Part shown: positions 11,921 to 26,900 of the stretch, one piece after another | Position numbering within the stretch: the stretch's first letter is position 1 | Layout of the letters: every line of letters starts with the position of its first letter | Source of the DNA: Psococerastis gibbosa | Lineage: Eukaryota; Arthropoda; Insecta; Psocodea; Psocidae | Direction of reading: 5' to 3' | DNA: 64,000 bases | Assembly (NCBI GenBank): GCA_963971405.1 | Contig: OZ020490.1 | Location: 2,480,001-2,544,000, forward strand | Position numbers and translations under genes: made by a program | Notes under the pieces: generated by a model | What the model was told of the DNA's origin: nothing | What the model saw: the letters and a program-made list of their open reading frames with translations, nothing else | Databases searched by the model: none

Positions 11921-14900
11921 GTAAGTTATCATCGTCATCAAAAACCAGCTCCAGTTGACCAGGTGTCACATGTGAGCCTCCTCCCTTCTGCTTACACAGT
12001 GTTTCCTTTGGTACCAGTCTCACTCTCCTGAGATCGTCCTCAATCTTGTTTCTGCGTTCCTTCCATAGTCTTCCTCTTATTCGAGTTGCCTCTATTTCTT
12101 CCTCGCTCACCTGTTGTTATCAATTCACTTTGCGTGTCCGACCCAGCCTCTTTCTCACTATCTTCCCCTAATGGTTCATCCACCTTAGAACTCGACTTCA
12201 CTTCACTTTGACGGCGCCATGTCCATACCACGGGTTCGGCGATACGAATCTTCCATTGCCAGTTGTTACGGTCATGTGCATCTTCTGGTGACAGGCCAAG
12301 GATCCTGTGGTCCTATCTCACTTTTGTTACGAGGACATCCTTGATCGTCCTAATGGTCTAGCGCCCTCCCCCACACGTTGTAACCGGTGTCCATCTTCTC
12401 TCATCTTCGTGAGGCCTCACCATGCTAGCCTTCGTGATTGGGACACGACACATGCATCTCTGCTCGAGTATCTCCGTTCTTCCTTTTCGCTCATCCTCAG
12501 TTCCTCAAAAACCACCATTTGAAAAACTGCGATAGTAAACATTTTTCAATGCAAACAAAACAAACACAATAAAGTGAAGCCATGGTCGATACTTATCCAT
12601 TGTCTCCACTGGAATTAAACTACGACTATTTTAGTTATGCTTCTGCCCTTTCCTCCCTCAAATATTTTATATGTACGCCACTTATACTAGCTTCAAGCCT
12701 ATGTAGGATTCATGGAAAAACAAGTATTATGGCAATGACTTCACCATTCAAGATTTGCCGAACTAAATCATTGGGGTGGAAAATTTAGCGTTTTCAGGTT
12801 GGCAACTGTGGTGTGGGAAATCGTAAATTTAATAGTGGCCCATTACCAACGTCATACGGCTAACCCTCGACAGCAGAGTTATGGCGGCTTCGGAGAGTTT
12901 TATTTTTATTATATCGCGCTGTAATAATTGGATTTATGGTCGGATGTGCTTTATATGGTTGCCCTGTTGCAACTATGGCCCGGCCCCATAGGATGGCGCC
13001 GCCATCTACAAGTCACTCGGTTGCCAACCACTAACCAGTGCATGGTGGTGCCGCGAAGTATTCCTTACTTTTAAAGGCCTGTTAGTGCCTGTTTTTTTTT
13101 TATCAATGAAAACTTCCTTAGACGCGTTTGGCTTTTAAAAGTTTGTTTGCTAGAGGCGGTCTACGACGGGGGTGTCTGGAAAGAGGTGGTGTGATAGGCC
13201 TAACCTCACCCCGAGCTGAAACGCTGAGGAAGAAGAAGGGGTTGATGCGACAGTCATGTGAAGGGCCAGTGGTGACTTGGCAGAGGAAGACCAAGGTCGG
13301 GGGTGCCTGGAGAAAGGTGGTGTGAGAGGCCAAAGCTCACCTCGAGCTGTAGCGTCGAGGAAAAAGAGGGGGTTGATGCGAGAAGTCTTGTGAAGTAATC
13401 AAAGATGGGGACTGTCTTCATTGTATGTTGCCGCTCCTTAGGTACTCGGCCACTAATACCTGGATGTGTACACAGGGCTGCTGTCTATTCGCCATTATTT
13501 GTAATATAATTTTTCAGGTGCAGGATGTACCATAAGAATGAGACGACACCATCTCCTTACGTCCAACGACCTGGATGTGTAACAACTTAGCCATTGTCTA
13601 TTGACCATTTTCCTGATTTTTTTTTCTTTTGGCTTTTCAGGTACGGGATGTACCGTAAGAACCAGACGACTGGCTTCCCCCCACACCACCTCCTTGCGTC
13701 CAGCTGGCTGGATGTACACAACTAAGTCGCTGTGTATTGACCATTATCCTGACTGCTTTCTTTTGGCTTTTCAGGTACAGGATGTACCGTAAGAGCCAGA
13801 CGACAGGCTTCCCCTCGCTGATCACCATCTTCTCGGCCCCCAACTACCTGGACGTGTACAACAACAAGGCGGCCGTTCTCAAGTACGAGAACAACGTCAT
13901 GAACATTCGGCAGTTCAATTGCTCGCCTCACCCCTACTGGCTCCCGAACTTCATGGATGTCTTCACCTGGAGTTTGCCGTTTGTCGGGGAAAAAGGTAAC
14001 CATTATTATATTTCTGAATTATTTTGCGAGAAGAATAAATCTGGCTGGCCGATATCTCTCAGTGACGGATTCGGTTCCTGGTCTGCCGAATTTAATATAA
14101 TAACTAGGGATAGGATTAGAAATGAAGTGATGAAGCTGGACGAACCTTTGGTTAGCGAGAAGGAGACTGCAATGATTTGGATAAGAGCGAGTGACTTACT
14201 TTTACTTTTTCCGCGCCATTTCCTCATGGAGGGTCGGTGGCAGAGCTGCGGCGTTTCCAGACGTTTCTGTCTTGCTTGTCCTCCCTTGTGAGCCCGGTTT
14301 CTTGCAGGTCGCTTACAATTTTCCTCTCCAGGGTGAGCTTTGGGCGCCCACGTGCTCGGCGTCTAGGTATCTTCGCCTGTCCCACTCTTCGTATAAGCGC
14401 TGATACCTCTCTCCTTTGCACGTGTCCCCACCAGCTGAGCCTCTTCCTTCTTAGTTTTTGCACCACGTCCGTTGTTCGCATTTCTTCCCGAATGTCCTCG
14501 TTTCTGCGCCTGTCATTTAATGTTACGCCACATCTCCGCTACGTGGATCACTTGTTCTTCGCGTTTACGCACGGCCCAACACTCAGCGCCATATATCATA
14601 CATGGCCTGACCACTTGTTTGTATATGCCACTTTTCAATTTCTTTGGCATCCATCTGTCAGTCAGGACCGCGGACATCTCTCGAAACTTGGCCCACCCCG
14701 CAGCAGTACGCGCCTTCACATCGTCATCGCAGCCTCCGTTTTCGCCAATCGTGCTGCCGAGGTACTTAAATTTCCCTACTTTGTTTAGCTGATGGTTACC
14801 AACGCTTATGCTACCGGGAGTCTGCTTAACGCACTCCATGTATTCTGTCTTGCCTCTGTTGATCTTTAGGCCTTCGTCCTCCAGCGTTTTCACCCATTTG

Positions 14901-17900
14901 GCTAGCTCAGCTTCAGCTTCCTGTCGGCTTTCTGTACTTATTACAACGTCATCCGCGAAAAGAAGGCTCGCTGGGGCTTCGCCTTAGATATGTTTTGTCA
15001 CCGTGTCCATTATAATAACAAAGAGGAACGGATTGAGCGCTGATCCCTGGTGCAGCCCGAATTTGACACTGAATGGCTCACTGAGGCCAGCTGCGCTTCT
15101 TACTCTTGTGGAGCATTCCGCGTACATATCTTGGATGGCATGGACATTTTCGGCAACGACTCCTCTTTTCTTTAGACATTCCCATATTAGGCTTCTTGGG
15201 ATTCTGTCATAGGCCTTCTCGATGTCAACGAAAACGTAGTGTAGTGGCTTCTGAAACTCTCGGTGTTTTTCTAGCATTGTACGCAAGATGTATATGCCGT
15301 CTGTCGTCCCCCGCCCTTTCATGAAACCAAGGATAAGAGCGAGTGAATATAATAATAATAAATAATAATAATAATATCAAAGCGCAACGCCTAAGATGGC
15401 TGATTACGTCGTAAGAATGTCAGATGACCGCATGCCGAACAAGATGTACAAAGCAAGCATGGCAGGAAGGCGACTGGTGAGACGTCTTGAAAACGCTGGA
15501 AGTATGAGTTAGAGACTGACCTTCGTGAGTTGGGAGTCCGTAGATGGTGGAGCGTCGTACAAAACCGAGACGACTAATCGATCCTTGGCGTTATTAAGAT
15601 CTTTTGCAGATCAGATTGACCTTGACGCACGAAACTATTTAAAACCATTATTAGTTAAATAGTGTATAAAATAGACACGCAATTAGGCTAATATCCGGTT
15701 TTTCTTTTCTTGTCCTACAGAAGGTAACGCCTCTAATGACAGACCTCCTAAGAGCTCTAGACGCGGTTGATAACACAATTCTACACAATCCCCCTGTTAT
15801 TCCCAGTTCTATTATCGCTAACGCAATATCTGTTTCCTGTAAGTTTATTGACTTTTGTCTAATTGATACGTGCTTTTCCAAATAAATCCAAATGAAATAT
15901 CTTTAAAATATTTCAATTGTAGTCGAAATGTCCCCGAGTGCAAAACGCCTGGTGGAGGGACCGGAATGTGCTAGTGACAAAAATAAACATTCGATATAAT
16001 AGGCAACTTGAGAGTAGTAACATTAAAATAAGGTAGCTTATAGGTTAACAATACAATATGTTTTTGCTTGAAAAAATTATACGCATTAAAAATTAATAAA
16101 TAAATGATTTTAATAAATTTTTTTACTGTGGATTACGTGAGCCACAACGCCATTGACAAGAAAATGACGTCACATGGACGTCACCGCCAATACTTGTACT
16201 AGTAGTAGTTCCCCTACTGTCGGCTTAGTCGCGGCATCACAAATGACGTCACATTTCGCAGTCCCGTGACCCCCTTTTTCACCATCAAACATAAGTTGAT
16301 GGATATTTTTCCCCTACTTAATAACGTGTTTTAGGGAAACTACAATTTTAGGGGTATAAATAATTAAATACTTTAAAATAGGTTTTCAGCAATTGTCAAG
16401 TAGGTTCTTGAGGTTAAAGTTTGTAACTCAATTGGAAATGAAGAACCAGTCGAATCCGGGCTGATGGGCCGTGGTCGAAATGAAAGCGAACTTCCAAACG
16501 TTGCGTCAATATCTGCGGTCGACATCATCAGTGGAACTGCGTATACTTCTAAGATTGTATCTTGGAGGCTCAGCAGTGACTGTCTCCACCCCCCACCACC
16601 CCGCAGCTTACTATAAATGGACATGTAGATTAGTGGTACCGGCTCCGACTTTCACCCGAAAGGTTGTTGGTTCGAGTCCTACACTTCCTACATTTTCTGG
16701 CCATGCTTCGGAGGGCATGTAAAGCAGGTGGTTCCGGGCCTTCCTAGTTGAGTGTAAGAGAGGGCTTTATAGCCCTAACTCCGCTAGGTTGGCTTAGTAA
16801 TAGAACAAAAAAAGTCCATATTTATAAATATCAGAGCACATCCCCCTGCCCTCACAGTCAATGCTGAGCCTCCGAGATACAATCTTAGAAGTCTACGCAG
16901 TTCCACTGAAGATTCGACCGCAGATGTTGACGAAACGTTTGGAACTTCGCTTTCATTTCGACTCCGGCCGTGCTGTTCAATTGAGAATGTAATTCTAGCA
17001 TTGTCAAAATGAAAGATCCGGTTCGGTTCTTCCTGTTGGTTTATAGGATAAAGAGTAGCTAGAGTAACACCATGGTGCGTTTAACTGTACCCTTGCACCC
17101 TGTGGCGGTCTACGATAACTCAGTAAAACACAATACAGGGGCGTATCCTAATAAACTAATAACTATAGGAACTTCAAATTACGCTCCTGAAGGTTTAGGT
17201 ATGGAGAGAGTGTACTCTATGAAATATGATTCAGAATTTGTATAAGAGAATAAGCCTACCGTGCTCTGCTTACTAGGTGGAGGTGTAGTACACTAGGTAG
17301 ACCTATTATAATTGGAAATGGGAGAGATGTGTACAATCTGCCCATGCGCACCAGGTCTAAATGTTTCATTTAACGGTTCGATTGGTATGTACCCAAAGTT
17401 TAGTGTCAAAAGAATAACTGGCACTGGAAACGCCTTTGTTTTGGGTCCCAAATTTACTTCATTTTTTCATCATAACAATATTTTAAAGGAATTTTTATTG
17501 TTTCACAGTTACCGAGATGCTTGTCAATGTTCTCAACATATGTTCGGACGACGAACTTATGTCTGATGGTGACGAGAACCTTGAAGAAGGTGAGTGTTTT
17601 TCCAAAATACGCCTATGTTTAACTTATGAGGCCATCATTCACGTTATAAATTATATATTACTTATCTACACTTGCCCACTTGGGTGTCCATCTATGTTTA
17701 TTCTTGTAACTTGTTGGACATTGTCATTTTGTTAAGAATATTTCCCATATTATTAACTTATGAGGCTCGAAGAACATAAGCGTTTAACATAGGAGGTCAT
17801 CATTCAAGTTAAAAACTATACTACTATACTTCGGTGTCTATCTATGTTTAAATTGGGAGGGCACTATTTTTTTAAATTCATATAACACGTCGGTCATATT

Positions 17901-20900
17901 CGTTTCTCTGGTTAAGAAGATTTCCCTTATTATTAACTTATGAGGCTTGAAGAATTTAACATAAGTGTTTAACTTATGAGATCATCATTCACGTTAAAAA
18001 CTGTACTACTTAGGTGTCCATCTATGTATTACTTAGGCACTATTCATTCATATAACACGTCGGACATTGTCATTTCCATGGTTAAGAATATTCCCCTTAT
18101 TAACTATCCATTCCCCACTACTTGACGTTCCACCATTGTTTAAGTCGGAGAAATATTATGTTTAAAAAAAATCAGGCCTAGGTATTTTTGGCTAAATTAA
18201 TTCATTCCCCGTTTCACATCCGCAAAGATTTGAAAATAGTCTTATGGAAAATCCTTAAAAACATACAAGTTTGCATATAGAATTTTCATTTTCGCACCTG
18301 AGTGGTTATTGATACAGAAAAACACTACAAAGTGCTTCAAATTGATTTTATGGAACATTCCTAAATGAGACGAGTAAGTAGTCTGCTTCCTCAGAAGTCT
18401 TTTACGAATACTTCATATAAGACTACTTTCTTTTCTTATCTAGCTATAATTAATTTAATCGCAAATACCCAGTTCTGTTTTGTTTACAAAATATGGGAAA
18501 TCTCTGACTTAACTTAAATAGAGCACTGCACAGTGGCGTGACAAGTTATTGGGGCCCTTACGCAAGACAGAGCAGCGGGGCCCCCTACAATGTTTTGTAA
18601 TTGCACTAGACTTAAAATTTCATTTTATTTTCCTTAATTAGTTTTTTTATTTAATTTTTACGTATTTTTTTCTGAAAATCCCCAAAAAATTGCGTTTTTT
18701 CCTTTCTGTGGGCTTGCATAACTTCTGTTACGCCACTGGTCCTGCATGTACTCATTTTCACAATTTCCGTCTAGGCTTACAAGAGGCTTCCACCTATTAT
18801 TAACCTATGCAGTAACCATTCATATAACAAACAATGCATTAGCATTTCCTGGTCCTTGGCATTCCACTTATGTTTAACTTAAGTAGTTACAATTCATGTC
18901 GTCTTGTATTGTATTTCCCCGTAACTGACATTTCACCTTTATTTAAGAGCAAATGGAGCTCCCCCCTTACTTTTTGCACAAAGTAAAATTACTATGCCGT
19001 TTAGTATTAACTAACTCTTGGGGTTACATAGTGGTTTTTATTTTTCCTCCCAAAATCCGATTCTATCTAGTATGAAGCCATTTCATTTCGGGGGGGGGGG
19101 GGGGGTTGTTTGAACCCCCATGAACCCCCCCTTGGCTGTGATGTGGCTGTCACTAATACTGATTGGCCACAGTGACGTTATTGACATTGATTTTGAAATA
19201 AAAAATACGTTCACTGAGGATGACAGTTTGAGGGAGTTCCGAAACTAATATGGGGTGGTCATATACTACCTGTATGTATCAAAATGTAGAGGAGCATTTA
19301 TTCTACTAAACAACAGCTTAGTTACGGCTCTATGATCGATATTTCATGAGAAATTTGACTTTGTGAAAGAAAAAAAGAAAAGAGATAGGGGGGGGGGGGT
19401 ATACATTTGCTTATAACTGAAAGGGCACTCTTGACATACATAAACTGACGTTTGTATTCCGTCTTATCTAATACTTCATCAATCATTAGCTTATAAGGTC
19501 ACCATAATATGTTAATTTTTCCGACACTTGACAGAAGAAATAGTTTATCTTGCTGAAAAATGCATGACAGGATGCAAATTGATAACACTAAATTAAGAAG
19601 GGTCTTCTTACACGTTGTCATTATCCATCAGGTTACATACTGCGAGCGCGCAAGTTTAACGAAACTTTAAAATCTAGGATGACTGACGCCACGGGTTCGT
19701 TAGAGTGCTCATAAATTAGGTTGAGGTACGTTTAGACCTGGCTTGGTAAATTTTTTTTATTCATTTAAGAGGAAACTGTTAATGAAATGACTACCCTATG
19801 AATAGTTTTTTGCTTCTTATTTTAGGGTACTTAAGCCTTGTGGCCTACTTTGCCCTCTGCTGAGTATCACAGTCCTATCAGACCAGGAAGTGTTTGCTTT
19901 CTGACAGGTTTAGGCAATCTTACATGTACTTGGGCATTGGGACCATTGCGCATAACTTTCATAGGAAAGGAAGAAAATTGTCTATATTTTCCATACGGGC
20001 AGATTCGAGGCCTTGTAATTAACCGTTAATAAATAATACAATGCTGTATTATAGGCTATTGCTGCTGGTTCGTATCTGTACTTGGTTAAGTCATACCTTC
20101 GCCTGTTTCATTGAGTCAATGGTAAGCTTGTCTCTGCTTGTCCATTATCGCTTGTAGCCGGTGTAGGTTGACATCAAGAACGTATACCAGTTTGCCAATG
20201 GCCGAAAATTCATACGGAAACAATACAAATAATGCCCGAAATCCATGGGGTCGTTGGCATTTGGACAGGGGACATAGCCTGGGTCCATAAAAAGTTCTTT
20301 AAAAAAAATTAATTTCATTTCAATTTCATAGGCTATTGCTGAAAAGTTTGAAAAAGGAGATAAAAATTAAAAATATTTCTCTAAAACACTAAAATGCCTT
20401 TTACACACCATACATAACCCTAAAATAGTCGTGGCAATAACCCTTAATTAAGGTTACTTTATATTTTTTTCATTTGTGATAGAGTGCACAACGTTCAAAT
20501 TGCTCGGACTGCAGGTTGCTGCAAGTTCCAAAAAAAAAATCTCTGCAAAAGCTATGCAATGGCAATTCGTATCATGACGAAATAGGGTTCTAAAATTTCG
20601 GACCCTTTTCACGTCACCACAATTAACAAATGCAGTCAGGGGTGGCCAAATGTCAGTTAACTATCAGTTTCCTTTTAAAGTTTAATAGGTTGTATGTGAA
20701 ATTCAGGTTGGGTCTAAGCTACCAGAATTTTTTTGAACACCCAGTAGACAAACAGTTTGGTAAATGCAGTACTTAAAATATTGATAGTGGGTAGTGGTAT
20801 ATTTTTTATAGGTTGTTCTCCCCTAACATATGTTTGATATTAGGTAACTTTTGAGTAGGTTAAGTCCTCTTTTTAACAAAGTAGGTACCTATTTTTGCGG

Positions 20901-23900
20901 TTTTTTTAGGTTGCGTTTGAAATAGGGCTATTGGTCAGTCATAAGGTACTTTCCAGTTACAATAGATCCATAATCGCTGCTGTATAGCGAAATTTCAGTT
21001 AATTTGTACTTATAGGAAAAATCACGGCAAGTTGACTGGGGCATATTGTGCAAGTGTTACGCAAACAACAGTCTTCTTACTAATGATATATTCGTTAGAG
21101 CTTTCGTATATATCATTTGTAACATGACTGTTGTTTGCGTAAATCTTGCACAGTATACTTTTGTCAACTTACCGTGATTTTTCTGTTCCACTCAGCGCAG
21201 ATTTATAATAGCAACTGCTCACTTCTACAGTTCTGGCTGGCAAGCTCATTATGGTCTGCCCAGCAGACTTATCTCGAACGTACCCTTATTTCATATTTTA
21301 TTTATTTTTATTTATTTCTGTTGCCTGCTTTGCAGCTAACTTTCCCCTTTTTGCTTGCTTTCTAACTCAACGTTTATGTGATGGGCTGTGATTATTTGTT
21401 AAATAATTGTGGGTTAGATTTAACCGTTGTCCCCTCAGCAATAGTATTGTTGTGCGGCGCAGTAACTGACAGTCACCGGCATGGTCCAGTTTACAGTTTT
21501 ATATAGGAGGGATGGGGCATTCGCTTCCCGCCAAAAATATATTGAATTTGTGATGCCATGCCTCCATGCCAGTGACAAATCGAAACTGGTGGCCCAATTT
21601 AAAAAGTATTTTTGGCGGCCTAGAAATTGGAGTGTCCCATCTCTCTTATATTGAACTCTAGGAAAGTCCTCCAGTAATACATGTTTACGTTGGTAACACT
21701 GTCGATGACTGCTGCACATGTGTAGATAATGCTCAGGGCCAATTAGGTGAAAATGTGCCAACTGTTAAAATTAAACTCTAGGGGTGTTACTAGATTTCTA
21801 CATAGGAGAGATGGGGCATCCGCTTGCCGCCAATTTTTTTTTTTTTTTTAATTTCAGGGGTCACCTGCCACGTCTCCTATGACCAGTCATGACGTGGTAG
21901 GTGGCCCCAGAATTTAAAAAATATTTTTGGCGGGCTCGAGTATCCCATATCCCTATATAGAGCTCTAGGTATTACGTTGATTGTTTTTTTTTTGTCTAAC
22001 TTTGTTATGCTTTCATTCGGAGAAGATGACGGTAAGCAATTTTTTCTTAATTTTGTGCTGCACTTGCTCTTAAATGTCAAAACTCTTTATACACACATAT
22101 ATTGCTCCTATAGCCCACTGCATTCAAAATTCCTTTCAAAATTGAAGTGCTTTCAAGCTAACGGCGTTAAGCCGGCTATTCCACTTGTCAATTTTTCTTC
22201 AATAATTGATGAGAATTTTTCTTTACTTTATGTCATTGTCCATTTTAACTTCCGCATGTTAAAATTGATCAAAAATCATAGAGTAAAATCACGTTTTGAA
22301 AACAATAACAAACTAAAATTAAACAATGGCGTCGTCTGGGTATGATAAATAACTTGTAATTAATTTCTTGAGAACAAACTAATTATTTCATAATTTAAAT
22401 CATAACATTTCTTGTGGATTGTAAAATTAAAAGAAAGACGGCGGGCAAACTTACAAAATTGAAAAAAAATTGAAAACAAAAATGGTCAATTATTGAAGAC
22501 AAGTGGAATGAGGTGTAAAAATATAATGCAACATTGATGATTTTCTGTCAATGATATTATCAAAATTGAAGAAAATTTGACAAGTGGAATAGCCGCCTAA
22601 GGGAAAATTATATTTTAAAATACACGGCTTCACATGTAAAAAAAATTGGGTTCAACACACTAAAATAAGAGCTTTAAATACGTATAGAATAGTAAACTAT
22701 TTAATTTTTAAATGAATCAGAATCAGAAATTCATAATTGGTAATAAAATAAGTAATGCACTGCCCTAACCAGCTCAAGTTCAGACACTTGAATTTTTTTA
22801 CACACTTATTTCAGAAGATTTTTTTTTAAACGTTTTTTTTAGGTTTGGAACTTTTCACATTGAAACGTTAAAATATAGTTTTTTTAACTACAACTTACTA
22901 AACAATTAGCTAAAAACAATAATGTATTACTTCAGTATAATTATTGTATTTTACCATTGCAAAAACTTTTAGTACTTGTTGATTCCCCCCTTATTTGTAA
23001 TCTGTCGAAATTTAAGAAAAAAACATTTTGTGAAATAACTGTAAATATTTCAATAGTCCGAACTTGAGCTGGTTAGGGTAGTAATAATGAGTGCGTTAGT
23101 GAGAGTGGAATTCTCGATTATCTCGAAAATGGTAATAGAAATCGAAAAACTAACATTTGTTATTCAATGAGTTCTTTTCGGTGACACTAAATAAATGGGA
23201 GACGTCATCTATTTCAGTTCCTCTTACGTCATACCCATTGTAAAACTAGGCCGTATTGAGCCATACGTCACAGCAGAAAAATCACGGGATGTTGACTGAG
23301 AGACATACTGTGCAATTTTTACACGATTAGCAGTCATCTTACGAATTATATGTACGAAAGCATATCGCATATATTATTTGTAAGATGACTGTTGACCGCG
23401 TAACACTTGCACGTTATGCCTCAGTGAACTTATCGTGATTTTTCTGCCGTGATGAATTGCTTAATTCAGTGTAGTTTTGCTATATTTTTATTTTGTAAGA
23501 AAATTTCAAATTTCACTGATCAATGATTGTAGAACTAAAATTTAACATTCATGGGTATATATCGGTATATCAAAATACCGAGGAACACTCTTTCTATCTT
23601 CTGGGCGCCCAATTTGAGCTTTACGATCGACTTTCTTAAGATTTTCTGGATTCAAGACATGTACACATGTAGAGTAGTGGTACAGACTCCGACTTTCATC
23701 CCTAAGGTTGCTGGTTCGAATCCCTAAAATTTTCTGGCCATGCTTCGGAGGGCATGTAAAGCAGGCGGTCACTGGCTTTCCTAGTTTAGTGTAAGAGAGG
23801 TTTTTATAACCCTAACACTGCTAGGTTGGCTAAGTAATGGAACAAAAAGTCAATATTAATTTATTTATTATTCTCACCCACCCTCCTTTAACTGCTGGTC

Positions 23901-26900
23901 GTTTTGACTGTAACTTGGAGCAGTGCCCAAGGATCGTCGTAGACAACAAAATAAATAAATAAAGACTTTTTGTTCTATTACTAAGCCAACCTAGCGGAGT
24001 TAGGGCGAAAAAGCCCACTCTTTTCTATTCGCAATCTTTGGGTTGGGTTGCGACAAATCTGTCCATCTGCTCCATTTTTAATTGTTCTCAGTCATTTTCA
24101 GCGAAAACGTATTAATTTTTTTTACTGTGAGATCTATGTTTGGAGTGAAATTTGATTTTTATCATATTTAGAGGGAGATTTGGTTTCTTAAAATATTTTC
24201 GAACTAAATTATGTGAAAACAAATTAATTTCACATTCAACTTAAAAAAAAAACACCGTTTAGCTTTTAGGCGCTTCAACCTCTTTGGCCATTGCATTAAC
24301 CATTTATTTTTGTTTATAACAATAGCTTTTCTTTTCTTTTACAAAGTCTCGATATTAGCTAATTTTATTTATTTGTTTATCATTTGGGTCTTGTTTCCCT
24401 CATAATATGTGTTTCATTTATTTAAATACTCTTTAGTTAAATGTTTGTCAATTTTTTATTATTATTATTTGTATACATGTTTGACACATTAAAGGTGATA
24501 CTTTGAGTGCTCTCTCAGCATTTTTCATTGTTTTCGTTGTGTTTTTAGAGTTGAATAGTTCTAACATTTTAGGTGCCCTAAAATTTAAGTATTATAGGTA
24601 GACTATTTTATATTCCCTATTTTGAGACCCCTAAGTCCTTTCCTCAAATAGGTTTGGAAGTAAATAGTTTTAGGAAGAACTTTTCGTTAATTTTGAAATT
24701 GTTTTATATTAATATGTCGTAAATGATCGAATTTGTGGTTGTTAAATAGTTTTCTTGATACTAGATTGATGGTTGTATGGAGTGAAAGTAACCAAGTTTT
24801 TAACTTCTTTACTTTAAATCCTAATGAATAACAATATTGTACAGTAATATTTTTATTCTCCACTGTAATACGAGTAATTATTTATTATTAATATACTTGT
24901 ATTCGACTAACAGCTTAAATTACGAATAAACATATAAAATGCATTAAATAATATTTACCAGATGTCCTGTATGTAGTTCTGTGCATTAACGTACTACATA
25001 TCTTATAAAAAGACGAAAAATTCTCCCTAATTACATTAAATACACAATTTTCTAAAAAAAAAATAATCTTACTGCACCTTTTTAGACACACACTTGTACA
25101 CGTTCTAAGATAATTTTTATATCTAATTGCTCCTTCTCTGTCTGTCTTCCCTATTTATAATTCCTGATATCTGACTGCACTGTTCTGTCCGAATTTTTCT
25201 GGTGTTTGGGTTGCTATGGTTACCCGTCTACTTGTGGTCCTTCACGTGCGGATCCGGCAGGCACAGTTATTATTAAGGAAATAACGCCTCAGGGTAAGTT
25301 AGCCTAACTTCAGAAGCACTATATATATATAAATATTTTATTTTATATTCATATATATAATATAATTTTGCAGAGTTGACGAGTTTGCGGCTTTTTTGAT
25401 GAAAAAAAAATGCGTTTTGTTTTGTTTTGTTTTTGTTTATTTATTTTTCGCGTGGTCCTTCTGATTTGGGGTGATACAGCTTCTGTGTTTATGAAAACAA
25501 AATAGTGGAAGTTGGAATTTGTGTATTTAAGGCAAAGATTTCAAAATATTTTCGTTAACATAACAGGCCTACGTAGTCTTGACCAAATTAATTAATTTCT
25601 TGTGTGGCAACCATTAAGATATGAAAATAGTGCAATGAAAAATTCATTAAAATTGCAAGCTTTTGTAGTAAATTCACAATTTTGTACCTGAAATATTACT
25701 TCTCCAAAAAAACACGTTGAAGGGCATTAATCAGATTTCATATAATTTCCGTAATCGAGTCGTTGAAATAGGTCTACTGCTATCTATTTCATAAGGCCAG
25801 CATTTTCATATTTTGTGGGGCAAGAAATGAATTGATTTCGTCAAAAATACCAGGGCATCTCTTGTTTAAAAATAATTGTAAATATCTATCTTAATTATTG
25901 TTTGTTTCGCAACAACAGTTATGCAACAAAACGCCAGCTGGAATCTAAGGTGAATTGCAATGGTGTAATACTATTTAATAAAGGGTTAGTTGTACTTACA
26001 TTGCCTGCTGTGTTAATAGTCATTAGAGGCATGGGCCTCACAGTCATCGAACCATTAGGGTGGAGCCTATTGTCAGGGAAGGGGGTGACGTTTCGGTAAA
26101 GAAAGAAAATTGCCTTTATTTTCCATATGGGTCTTTGTGAGGGCCATGCCTCAAATGACTATTAACACAGCAGGCAATGTAAGTCTAACTAGCCCTTTGT
26201 TAAATTGCCAGCTGGAATAATCCGATAAATTAACTGTCAGGAAGCCTAGCACGGAACGGAAAGAATAACTTACCCGGGGAATTATTTAAACAAATTAAAT
26301 CCGCCAGTTGAAAACAACCCAGCATAACCATTGTGTCCCAGCGGGCGACATTCATTTTCAATTTTGTATTTGTTAGTACCACAGAGTCCAGAGTAAGTTA
26401 TACGTAAGTTAAGCATACAATTATCTTAAATTTTTAAACTTGATTATAGTATATATTGATTAACTTAATAAAAAATGGAAACCAACCTATTTCGAGGGGT
26501 TCAATTGGTGGCTAATGTCATGTCTCTTAATTTCCCGTAAGTAAATTTATATGCATTGGGTTTATTAAGTATAATATAATATTATTCCCTGATAAGTTTT
26601 TTTAATTTGTTTAATTCCGTGCTAAGTCGGACATGAGACATACAATTTTCTGTTTATAGTTAATTTACCAGCGAGTCCACTATGACGATTATTTTTTATC
26701 TATAATTTTATCTATGATATAATATAAAATGTAAGCAAGATAATTTAGGAATGGAAATTGCTTTGCGTTTTAAACCCCGAGAATAAGGTAATACTAAAAG
26801 ACATGTAGGCCCGCAGTTAGCCCCTTTCAGTCCGGACATGTAGGGTAGTGGAACAGACTCCGACTTTCACCCGAAAGTTTGTTAGTTCGAGTCCCACAGT

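Larger units (their letters stand above)
15650..17508. other. Calcineurin intron with foldback and SINE
   Basis: Apart from the foldback/SINE pair at 16470-16973 there is nothing recognisable. Conserved-looking peptide before the 17509 exon was searched for and not found. Confidence 0.5.

Noticed and set aside
11814..12231. Minus-strand frames of 98 and 63 codons
   Set aside because: The first partly reads the calcineurin exon backwards; the rest is degenerate LINE sequence.
13495..14003. Several minus-strand frames around calcineurin exon 2
   Set aside because: Antisense shadows of the exon and of its decayed tandem copies.
14237..14792. Plus-strand frames of 183 and 106 codons
   Set aside because: They are the reverse of the RTE-like reverse transcriptase on the minus strand.
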